From: an uncultured Verrucomicrobiota bacterium
GTDB taxonomy: Bacteria; Verrucomicrobiota; Verrucomicrobiia; Chthoniobacterales; SZAS-18
Direction of reading: 5' to 3'
DNA: 21,156 nucleotides
Assembly (NCBI GenBank): GCA_937871685.1
Contig: CALMOL010000282.1
Coordinates: 1 to 21,156 of the forward strand
In this document: piece after piece, positions 20,001 through 21,156 of the stretch
Position numbering within the stretch: the stretch's first letter is position 1
How the letters are laid out: every line of letters begins with the position of its first letter
Made by a program: the position numbers and the translations under genes
The notes under the pieces: model-generated
What the model was told of the DNA's origin: nothing
The model's database searches: none
Seen by the model: only the letters and a program-made list of their open reading frames with translations

Positions 20001-20565
20001 AGCGGTGGGACCGGGGCTTACCCCGCGCCCAGGGCCAAGTGGCAACTACGTGATCCCCAAGGAGGCCACCGACCAGCAGGTCAACGAGTTCTACGTCGAT
20101 TTGAAGCTTTCGACCGGGCAGGCGCAGAACAACCTCGACGACAAGGTCCTCGGCTCAACCTCGGCGCGCAGCCGGTTCATCGGAACGCTCATTGAAGGTG
20201 GGATGCACAGGCACACTAAAAAACATGCTGAGTTCTATGACACGGAATCTCATCACATGATAACGGATGACATTAGCGTGTTCGATCATTATGCTGCGCC
20301 TGCCATTCGCATGGCTAGGACTGATCATTACAAGACGGCGAGTCATGGGGGAGGGGCTTTAACGACTTCTTTCCGACATCGGCAATCGTTGATGATCAAA
20401 GCCGGTGATTATGACGGCGCCCTCCAGATGGGGGTTGATGACATTCGAGCGAAGTTTGGAAGCAAGTATGATCGACACATCCAAGATATGTTTGACGCAT
20501 TTCCGAAAACCGGGTCAGGTGGAATTGATTGGTCTCAGATACCGAGACAGACTCCGAACAAATGA
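4675..20565 (+). CDS. Giant RHS/YD-repeat polymorphic toxin with embedded subtilisin-like protease (3' part of the same gene)
   Basis: 5,296 codons from a TTG at 4675 (first ATG 4705). Neither start has a convincing ribosome site or signal peptide, and the frame is open with propeller-like sequence back to the G9 run, so this is most likely the continuation of the upstream frame and not a separate gene. Order by residue: end of NHL propeller (to ~131); PKD/BIG pairs (~132-688); malectin-like (~690-842); BIG (~843-932); second NHL-like propeller (~933-1277); PKD/BIG pairs (~1278-1812); S8 prodomain, protease and beta-barrel (~1815-2641); CARDB-like, Fn3; HAF repeats (~2886-3296); Ig-like; RHS/YD shell (~3456-4922); RHS core; toxin (5022-5296). 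Inferred role: cell-surface or secreted contact-dependent weapon whose RHS shell holds a nuclease-like tip released at the core. The stop overlaps the immunity ATG. The last ~120 codons are much richer in A+T than the rest. Confidence 0.88.
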   Translation: MTNVGAAAVAMTPEDEVLTVGIYAYWNQFYQYRYDSNQAVRKIDPQTGLIAMIAGSVPNSRNSPFKPTGDGELATSAFFGEIEKLAVDELGHIYVMAKGLGNNGRVWGGLFGGGSSINYFTVLKLWNPAHLVPQVTSASAMPSPVAGSVCTLSAQATHPIHPQKLLYRWATVGQTPAPVNFSANDSTAAKSTTASFGKAGRYEFEVTVADPLTFNEARHRVTVDVLQTPSRIAVTPARVSLVPGATQGFTAEVFDQFSFPMTVSPAVSWSANGGAISAVGLFTAGLATSQPGEVTASAGSVVGRAVAAITAGPNQLPTLTALPTATIAAAGGSAALSLGASDDGGTGNLIYTWTPADTNPGLATFSTNGTIEAREATVTFTRAGTYRFDLLVTDAGGLTASQSLTVEVPQVLTRVTLSPANGAAGLGTTVQFEAASLDQFDQPMSVQAPVAWSSSGVGSLDSSGRFQTYYLPGSAFVTATVGNKSAVTSIQVQAGAPRITQPATAALDPSGRYLELRVAAEEPLGEELLVYTWKNLTANPSGSGRVGITSNRSNQAKEARAVPWQAGTYVFQVEVSRPGGPSAFSQVTATIPARATTLDVAKLSETASALVSPGVPISATVLDQFGLPLNPPPPVTFEPPAEGTIQKMMSGDKPVWYYHAPGALQDPQTLRITTSAGFSRELKVHLRDSQLVASVAFQPLAMPPAPGSTALLDVGLPYGSKPSGFTYGWASENPNSGSASMDGLLTGYMEMAWPTNEWNFQLPNGLYAVRLWWYEDNTRDYWNGTLRVEGVVVQREMSVGFPKRQADLIVPVSDGNLTVSSADPDPAVRLRIAGVEIRRLDPRPSALEVAAGAPLLPASGTTDLSAVALDQFFQPLRPQPNVSWNVAAGGSLSTGGAGERFVAGAVAGGPYAVTAAVGSLTDGVDLQVGVPGVMQTLAGAGSKVRPDGPALTADLSNVTGVAVTPEGDLYVPCYDHERIWKVDHRTGRMAAVTVTGGWYGVSAPAAVDAVPHSYHGGWVLHPLLDAQENLMFSRFGWLWRINRLTDRMEQVAGNGSIGGGFNPVDGTPSTSIQIGPAFALDELDNIYLPHRGPEYGSPGKLLRVDAQSGLVTVLASGVDLSGGHIVADKAGSLYLVGQDPGKQVKRFDLATRTLSEVPEIASALPPNATVTALLVDPAGYLFVACGGTIVEFDPSNQFSWRVVAGRRESSSRASDGTDGDKFSCFHWGDGWPAKTAGFNQITSMTADATGNLYFLDADSLTPGRSKTPARIHKILGGRPKPAITSAAQASPNPVPGTTVRLSVGASDPGGEAVLTYLWTATGPGPVVFARNGTNAAKVTQATITVPGTYQFRVAARNPQDFAASSEVSVVASFGGTYVEVLPRTSTAASGQPLTFQATAYNALGQRLSPQPTWTWSVDGGGVIDAAGRFTAGPDQGGPFNVVASGAGATGNAQVWVSGRPVVASPAAASPNPVTGSTTSLSVLGASGLGEQNLTYTWTAAGPQAVAFSRNGSNAAKTVTATFRAPGTYRFLVTIADPNGATANSAVTVTVQPDAAAATLRVFPSDVELEPGGALAFSAVAYDRLGAMLSPQPAVTWSASAGGGITSDGVFTAGSAVGGPFTVTAAAGGVMAAATVRITQAPILTTVASASPAEVTGTTTNLSALASSAAGDAALVYAWTEEGLSPAPVSFSSNGTNAARNTVATFAKPGDYTLRVTVRDGLGRSAFSSVAVHVSASIAAVSLEPPEVDLATGAAQQFSVLVRDQFGDEFTPAPPITWSVDGGGTVAGGLFTAGATPGGPFLVTASAEEGSGSSLARGPASDAAAQLADAAQSSSPLAALLRSSDHRKVRVSDPMAEREVQAAGGRLVRDYGAFRLYVLPAHRTEALASGAPGGPKLDLEVEDDTIHLQSGGLRTTDAAFAARPLARAKGDKPVGKRLHLVHFAGPMLPAWGKALAEAGVQVVDYVPSNAYLVYGDAAALARVRASAKLADAIQWDGPMETDWKVAPSARAAVGASVATNAAPGRKPAPATELFSVQLVQDKEANVATLRWLRALPRAEIVRDDAFRQFRNLLVRLPAARAAEVAARADVVSIHLQRVPRQRDERQDQILAGNLNGAAPSGPGYLAWLAARGFTQAQFDLSGFVVDVTDSGIDNGTLAPNHFGLYAGGQRPGTSRLIYSRREGTPGPSAGRAVDGHGNLNAHILAGFDDAGGFPHADALGYRFGLGVAPFVRVGASVIFDPDYTYPDFPALQSRAYRDGARVSSNSWGADSDGAYDAQAQIFDALVRDAQPAGSPAAAAGNQEMVIVFAAGNSGQSSSRGTISTPASAKNVLTVGAAEGVRPFGGADGSGMGDAESDSADDIAPFSSRGPCRDGRAKPDLVAPGTHVTGGVWQSSSPAANGTADPAFLGNGVSGGVAPDHFFPAGQQFYTASSGTSHATPAVAGGAVLLRQHFLNQGWPAPSPAMTKAVLVNSARWLAGTSAGDTLPSPSQGMGMMNLGAALDASPRFRRDQLAADTFTATGQERAYSLLVADATKPLRVTLAWTDAPGSTTGAAYNNNLDLTVTVGGVTYKGNVFSGAFSVPGGLADPRNNVESVFLPAGTAGPVLVRVRATNLNSDGVPGNAEPTDQDFALVAANAVAGGASPVLSVVSSAVVSESFSPGNGRPDPGEQVAVSLELANIGTAPAANLTATLLPGGGVTAPGAAQAYGALAAGGATAARTFSFTVAPDAGAAVRASFQLSDGAADLGTVTATFATGQPRVTFATARVTITALAAAPAGLGVGRNAFGANVLTWSAVPGATQILVQRQNPDGTWTTIATLPGTATRYADATGWPGAWYRIAARGAGGMVSNYTARATEAAGSVPGTGAALNSKRTPLPTAGGDDAEFSPPRIIYGVVDLGAGRAARLNLREQVIIQNPDNSRTLWQAGNWTPLPFRANGLNDAGDLVGTKDFEPWPGQPYTQTHAVIARGGGAPEDLTPSEQPFWIPSRMNEPAGALGPYEGLVGSDVFHAANTVNNASQVGGFIRFTFHNNQPGYRPDAWFRFGGNLLFSAGLPAAWSAGTAGSWANLGNAYLHPPPPNPPSYAVGQLACGGAVAALNAGGASAGSFLVIDPPLSAAELAQEGAYFPYERMVERAFLCRDAAGYAAGFAPEALSTLGGSVSGATSLNDGGDVVGYSTLRAGDPAWRHQAVLWRSGTASRLAPLATGLADFPDGYAYANRITNAGVIGGSSITPEYYSAATLWTGGVARDLNASLPKLSRRILMSANDVSEAGAIAADGYLAGVAGPRACLAIPAQLAIAPALDEVNGQAVELSANSSITVSLKVSALGAGGALAPADGSVVTWTLTAENEQGRVLDPTRLATFSAPTSVVGGGQASVQLLTHGAANAKLYVFASVTRLARGGRAPQDFAVEDAPGLSTQFSCAPGQIVPLEEAAGPTNRKLALNGHPIADQKPQHEAETDEEKEESFVDALTLELRHSTTDIYVPVAGTELKLAARRALAPEIWSDRHGLRPGERPDRPFGVGWASNLTSNIHFVYQRPDAHRTETPANYAYVTDENGAQFRFAIVYGTGASAGQESYAALPGANHEQEGFLGTLTKAGTTYTFTHKHGSRLLFEDTGLVRRTFADRLTPLDQQRNPRWQEHRWARVTAQLDYFGSALDYTYAGTDTLIPSKIAARGRSGQAITITARDGLVTKLKDPSGAEQEFEYDVSPWAYGSFVTLRRVSGPAGPDGRRSRTEYGWDFAVEGDLSPGRFTCPTTHFHCDLGSLRDARGQGTALTRAWNRSRKVFDTAQGYYPATGLPRNVTAVALPDGAEASFENQSDIQLANAAEGGGLAIQGRRQTVATDAAGAKFTYEFLGNRLIELNDWRPYLAPGQRAGALSAPRLAAYTQLRISSPLGSQKFEYDLGAGFALKRATDLSGNVTQWEHTEAWTFPVPGFASADYPIRFFRDPTRQIDALGNAQSFAYEPTRRLLASHTDAEGRTTTYTIQNGKRTREVITGPGGGRDTAMEYASAQFPTFVTKRTVKGTNGGLDLVTEATPDALGRVQQQSVGGLVSTFTYDLNNRRLSETNPKPATTTFAYDARGHLVGVDYPATAAGAGSRRLEYDLAGNKVKETDELGVVTRFIYDPMNRLVEQRLEMRAGEGPDLVRTFAYNALGWMTSSTDAKGAASTKSYDALGRVVSSTDLNGAAAWMEYGPKSGGTLFESSASKPMRATDARGYQTEYEYDAMVRPTRQRAQYGGGTATSEFLYDKAGNLLQETDPLGRSTAHAYDALNRRISSLFADGKSRSTVYSAAGPTMSQTDELGRTTDFEYDAAGRQTKATGPAGSAGRPVTQKEHDGAGNVSATIDAMGARWEFAFDARNRKTGATGPAVLGGTPHQEWTYDAAGNLLTETDLRGNASTHRYDAAHRRIETKAPAVEVMQPDGSVTTAQPTTTYAHDGAGNVLSITDPNGNVTTNAFDGMNRLVSTSSAAGSMLRVLDPAGNLVEMTDGLGQKTTFTYDGLNRLLTSRDELGKGVTHAYDARNRLRTTDAEGRTVTFTYDLRHRLIGESRPEGTRTFSLDDAGRLTSVSDSTAAGAGVTYVLDGQDLLTSETSAGVTHTHTYDLAGRRLTSSQGGGRRSLSYAYDALGRLTSLQDGGLATTWKHDLDGHPLEKALPNGTKEVAVFDALGRRASLGTYTTAGNAPLITHAYRYDLAGNVRQSQEYFGSALPAQTVTLAYDAGNRLVQEVRAAAPVNGDAATTTSTFGYDAGNNRTSKGVTLTHSDGTPGSSVATTYAYNRLNQVTGYTDTTGRSVTFGYDGDGNRTSRTEGGLLTHTYAWNSDHRLSGVVKLAAGVNPSASYAYAYDHRARRIARTEPNAGNAPETTTVSFAGGLSVLETKAGAPTLDLVRGPDQGGGVGGLLYSQRTEAGTVQPLRLNHYSHRGDVTAQSDASGAMTWAGAYQAFGTRAAEWGANPERQRANTKEEDPTGLVNEGHRPRCLETGVFISKDPAGYVDGPNLYAFVRQNPWSSWDLEGLRDAKSFEELRRTMASPGAAVAGAAAAQAVTTSGFLPAIAPVAVTGLGAATYLGSIATASGGAGYIGIKRAANYAQFDNPYGPTLLVAAAVGPGLTPRPGPSGNYVIPKEATDQQVNEFYVDLKLSTGQAQNNLDDKVLGSTSARSRFIGTLIEGGMHRHTKKHAEFYDTESHHMITDDISVFDHYAAPAIRMARTDHYKTASHGGGALTTSFRHRQSLMIKAGDYDGALQMGVDDIRAKFGSKYDRHIQDMFDAFPKTGSGGIDWSQIPRQTPNK
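5068..6738 (+). repeat. Three PKD-like/BIG-like domain pairs (pairs 2-4)
   Basis: Pairs begin near 5068, 5611 and 6161, each about 550 bases. PKD halves end in 'F.(K/R)AGRYEFEVTV' or 'GTYRFDLLVTD'; BIG halves carry '(A/V)(L/F)DQF..P' and 'WS..G.(I/L)...G.F'. The third pair is degenerate: its PKD half keeps 'SNRSNQAKEA' and 'AGTYVFQVEV', while its BIG half lacks the usual central motif. No cysteines or catalytic residues stand out. Confidence 0.72.
6742..7200 (+). other. Malectin-like carbohydrate-binding domain
   Basis: The segment reads 'VAFQPLAMPPAPG', 'LDVGLPYGSK', 'FTYGWASENPNSG', 'LPNGLYAVRLWWYEDN', 'LRVEGVVVQREM' and 'NLTVSSADPDPAVRLRIAGV'. This follows the order of malectin-like modules frequent in Verrucomicrobiota/Planctomycetota: YGW, then NG.Y.V, then VEG, then LTV. 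The family binds sugars; specificity cannot be read here. A lone BIG-like domain follows (7201-7470) with 'ALDQFFQPLRPQP' and 'GGPYAVTA'. Confidence 0.62.
7471..8505 (+). other. Second NHL-like six-bladed beta-propeller
   Basis: Six blade-like signatures are spaced along the segment: 'VAVTPEGDLYVPC', 'LLDAQENLMFSR', 'FALDELDNIYLPHR', 'IVADKAGSLYLVG', 'LLVDPAGYLFVAC' and 'MTADATGNLYFLD', with 'GKLLRVDAQSGLV'-type loops between. It is intact, unlike the first NHL-like propeller. Sequence identity between the two propellers is low, so they are not a recent duplication. Function is probably protein or glycan binding, by family analogy only. Confidence 0.72.
8506..10110 (+). repeat. Three well-conserved PKD-like/BIG-like domain pairs (pairs 5-7)
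   Basis: Three consecutive units of about 540 bases start near 8506, 9052 and 9596. Each PKD half shares 'FxxNGxNAAxxxxAT' and then '(A/V/K)PG(T/D)Y.(F/L)(R/L)V'. Each BIG half shares 'LSPQP.(V/W)TWS' or a close variant, 'GGG.(I/V)...G.FTAG' and 'GGPF.V.A'. These three resemble one another more than the earlier copies do, pointing to more recent duplication or exchange. Probably a rigid stalk in front of the protease. Confidence 0.75.
10117..12597 (+). other. Embedded subtilisin-like serine protease (S8, KP-43 type) with prodomain-like and beta-barrel regions
   Basis: Numbering from TTG 4675. The catalytic Asp is D2148 in 'VVDVTDSGID' (11116), the His is H2195 in 'DGHGNLNAH' (11257), the oxyanion Asn is N2311 in 'FAAGNSG' (11605) and the nucleophile is S2435 in 'SSGTSHATP' (11977), so the active site looks intact. 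Upstream, ~10117-11040 carries a region usual before such proteases ('LHLVHFAGPMLPAW', 'SNAYLVYG'). Downstream, ~12210-12590 is the C-terminal beta-barrel of KP-43-type enzymes ('LRVTLAWTDAPGS', 'NNLDLTVTVGG'). These enzymes are normally stand-alone secreted proteins; here the whole unit lies in the middle of a giant chain. Self-processing or target cleavage is inferred, not shown. Confidence 0.9.
12598..13263 (+). other. CARDB-like domain followed by a fibronectin type III domain
   Basis: The first part has 'SPGNGRPDPGEQVAVSLELA', 'NIGTAPAANLTATL' and 'FTVAPDAG', the pattern of CARDB/NEW-type beta-sandwiches that often follow subtilases. The second (from ~12982) has 'NVLTWSAVPGATQILVQRQN', 'TRYADATGWPGAWYRIAARG', a divergent Fn3. 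Both are probably spacers between the protease and the HAF/RHS part. Confidence 0.6.
13330..14562 (+). repeat. HAF-type extracellular repeats
   Basis: A series of 'N-N/D-x-G-x-V-x-G' turns characteristic of HAF repeats: 'GLNDAGDLVG' (~13488), 'TVNNASQVGGF' (~13712), 'SLNDGGDVVGYS' (~14170), 'ITNAGVIGGSS' (~14332), and a degenerate 'ANDVSEAGAIAADGYLAG' (~14470). HAF repeats occur in secreted proteins of Verrucomicrobiota, Planctomycetota and Proteobacteria and are predicted to be beta-propeller-like. An Ig-like domain follows (~14563-14945). Confidence 0.65.
15036..15640 (+). other. Acidic linker and N-terminal RHS entry domain (DUF6531-like)
   Basis: A strongly charged linker 'HEAETDEEKEES' (~15036-15071) precedes 'LTLELRHSTTDIYVPVAGTE', 'LKLAARRAL', 'FGVGWASNLTSN' and 'TDENGAQFRF'. 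This matches the usual start of an RHS shell, where a (D/T)(I/L)x(V/I)P segment is followed by an R(S/A)L-like segment and 'GxGWxxN'. The match to DUF6531 is by pattern only. Confidence 0.6.
15640..19440 (+). repeat. RHS/YD repeat array forming the shell
   Basis: Roughly thirty copies of the YD motif are seen, for example 'FAYDARGHLVGV', 'FEYDAAGRQTKATGPAG', 'WTYDAAGNLLTETDLRGN', 'FTYDGLNRLLTSRDELG', 'YAYDALGRLTSLQDGG' and 'FGYDGDGNRTSRTEGG'. In characterised RHS and Tc toxins such repeats build a hollow beta-cage that encloses the cytotoxic C-terminus. About 1,270 residues here is enough for a closed cage. GC is very high and codon use uniform throughout. Confidence 0.93.
19435..19737 (+). 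other. RHS-associated core with self-cleavage motif
   Basis: 'LNHYSHRGDVTAQSDASG' leads into 'GVFISKDPAGYVDGPNLYAF' and 'NPWSSWDLEGL', the RHS-associated core. In characterised homologues two aspartates form an aspartyl-protease-like site that cuts directly after the final Leu. By position these are D4994 and D5017, with cleavage expected after L5021 (nt 19735). Two differences from the usual form: 'DLEGL' where 'DPxGL' is common, and 'HRPRCLETG' where 'RYRxLETG' is common. Confidence 0.85.
19738..20565 (+). other. C-terminal toxin tip, probable HNH/EndoVII-fold nuclease with SHH motif
   Basis: Residues 5022-5296, directly after the predicted core cleavage. The first part (~5036-5088) is Ala/Gly-rich and hydrophobic and could help membrane passage. 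The last ~120 residues carry S5192-H5193-H5194 in 'TESHHMITDD', then H5205, 'PAIRMARTDHYKTASHGGG', 'FRHRQSLM', 'AGDYDGALQMGVDDIRAKFG' and 'SKYDRHIQDMF'. The SHH pair, the later 'R.DH..T' and the 'DIR.KFG.KYD' tail are the layout I associate with HNH/EndoVII-type toxin domains (SHH-like group) of polymorphic toxins. GC falls from 45/60 bases at 19741-19800 to 25/60 at 20221-20280. Nuclease activity is inferred from family pattern. Confidence 0.65.
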
Positions 20566-21011
20566 ACGCTCTCAATCAGTTTATTCTAAAGCCATACGTC
20601 GGTGCTGAGCCTGTCTTATTTGGCATGGCTAGAGAGAATGTGCATTCGCTCTGCGGGGATCCCTCTAGCACAATGGCCGAGGCGGACAATATATTATCAG
20701 ATTACTACGAGGCCACACGAGTAACTTATTGTGCAAATAGGGTGTGTGACATAGGTTTCTTTCCTAAATCTCCGAAGTTGTTGTTTGATGGGAAAGATGT
20801 TTGGGATTTAACACCAGAGAAGTTGCTTGTGCAATTTGATCCAAATCCTCTCGAGTATGTGGGGATTGTTTTTTTTGTGAAGCTTGGGATGACTGTTAGT
20901 GGATTTAATCGCCCAAGGAGTTCTGACCGCGCGATAACGATGTTCATTAGAGGACGCCACGACGAATACCTGCCTCACGCAAGTCCTTTAGACTTGCGAA
21001 AGTGGTTATAA
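20562..21011 (+). CDS. Putative immunity protein for the RHS toxin tip (149 aa, unrecognised family)
   Basis: The ATG at 20562 overlaps the toxin's TGA as ATGA, an arrangement that usually couples translation. I chose it over the in-frame TTG at 20529, which would lie inside the toxin end and add eleven residues with no similarity to known N-termini. No strong Shine-Dalgarno is visible, consistent with coupling. The protein has no signal peptide or membrane segment, so it is probably cytoplasmic. Visible features: 'LFGMARENVHSLCGDP', the 'G.s.e.V...lG.P' turn common in small immunity-like proteins, and 'FFVKLGMTVSGFNRP' followed by 'AITMFIRGRHDEY'. I cannot name a family. Base composition is far more AT-rich than the toxin backbone (23 of 60 G+C at 20821-20880) but matches the toxin tip, so tip and immunity gene probably moved together. 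A T8 run lies at 20869-20876. Function is inferred from position, size and overlap. Confidence 0.75.
   Translation: MNALNQFILKPYVGAEPVLFGMARENVHSLCGDPSSTMAEADNILSDYYEATRVTYCANRVCDIGFFPKSPKLLFDGKDVWDLTPEKLLVQFDPNPLEYVGIVFFVKLGMTVSGFNRPRSSDRAITMFIRGRHDEYLPHASPLDLRKWL
20978..20998 (+). other. Perfect 8-bp inverted repeat near the immunity gene stop
   Basis: CGCAAGTC and GACTTGCG flank a five-base loop (CTTTA), ending 13 bases before the stop of the 149-aa gene. There is no U-run after it, so it is not a standard intrinsic terminator. It may be an mRNA 3' stem or chance. Confidence 0.4.
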
Positions 21012-21156
21012 CCGGCTGGCGATACGGGTCAGGCGACAACTCTTGACACTTCCTCTTGAGCGCGCGGCCGGCACGCTGAGCGAGGAAAAAGGGGTCAGGG
21101 TCGAATGGCGCTTAGTTAAGGGGATTGAGTGGGTTTTTGCTGGCGTTTTCCGCGGT
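21012..21156. other. Non-coding tail with two GGGTCAGG direct repeats
   Basis: No open frame of note on either strand. GGGTCAGG occurs at 21026-21033 and 21092-21099, 66 bases apart, in the same direction. 'GGGTCAG(G)' motifs are familiar to me from sequence flanking REP-associated tyrosine transposases and from scattered intergenic repeats, but no transposase is present here. A TTGACA at 21043 has no matching -10 box. Confidence 0.35.

Noticed and set aside
20529..20561. TTG at 20529 as the immunity start
   Set aside because: It would overlap the toxin by 37 bases and adds eleven residues with no supporting feature; the ATGA overlap at 20562 is a much better start.
21043..21090. TTGACA as a promoter -35 box
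   Set aside because: No TATAAT-like box at the right distance; the following sequence is GC-rich.

Overview
The window is almost entirely one giant, GC-rich, forward-strand gene for a secreted multidomain RHS/YD-repeat protein. It ends in a polymorphic-toxin tip and is followed by a small, AT-rich putative immunity gene that overlaps the toxin stop by four bases (ATGA). The gene is already open at the left edge, so its true start and any signal peptide lie outside the window. Read through, it would encode about 6,850 residues within the window alone.

The long frame is split in two. The 5' part (2-4678) and the 3' part (4675-20565) are in different frames. The break coincides with a run of nine G (4614-4622) inside a beta-propeller. 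Reading the 3' frame back upstream to that run gives uninterrupted propeller-like sequence, so the two parts are one gene carrying a -1 (or +2) slip. Whether this is a sequencing error, a real mutation or a phase-variable tract cannot be settled from the window.

Layout, left to right: end of a chitobiase-C-like beta-sandwich; a concanavalin-like domain (about 230-752); a seven-bladed RCC1 propeller (753-1790); four fibronectin type III domains (1790-2885); PA14 (2888-3305); a PKD-like plus BIG-like pair; a six-bladed NHL-like propeller spanning the G9 tract (3890-5067); three PKD/BIG pairs (5068-6738); a malectin-like domain (6742-7200); one BIG-like domain; a second six-bladed NHL-like propeller (7471-8505); three more PKD/BIG pairs (8506-10110); a subtilisin-like (S8, KP-43 type) protease with intact Asp/His/Ser/Asn residues (10117-12597); CARDB-like and Fn3 domains; HAF-type repeats (13330-14562); an Ig-like domain; a long YD/RHS array (15640-19440); the RHS core with the two-aspartate self-cleavage motif (19435-19737); and the C-terminal toxin (19738-20565). 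The toxin's last ~120 residues look like an HNH/EndoVII-fold nuclease with an SHH motif. The immunity gene is 20562-21011. The last 145 bases hold no gene, only two GGGTCAGG direct repeats.

Organism: GC content is very high, and the combination of PA14, malectin-like, HAF, RCC1, 'GGPY'-type Fn3 domains and an RHS core of the DPAGYVDGPNLYAF type suggests Verrucomicrobiota, or less likely Planctomycetota. This is inference from family knowledge, with no marker gene in the window.

Proposed mode of action (inference): the N-terminal beta-rich domains and propellers form an extracellular stalk with adhesive modules, the subtilase may process the protein or its target, the RHS shell encloses the toxin, the core aspartates release the tip, and the downstream gene protects the producer. 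GC drops sharply inside the tip and stays low through the immunity gene, as expected for an exchanged toxin/immunity cassette.
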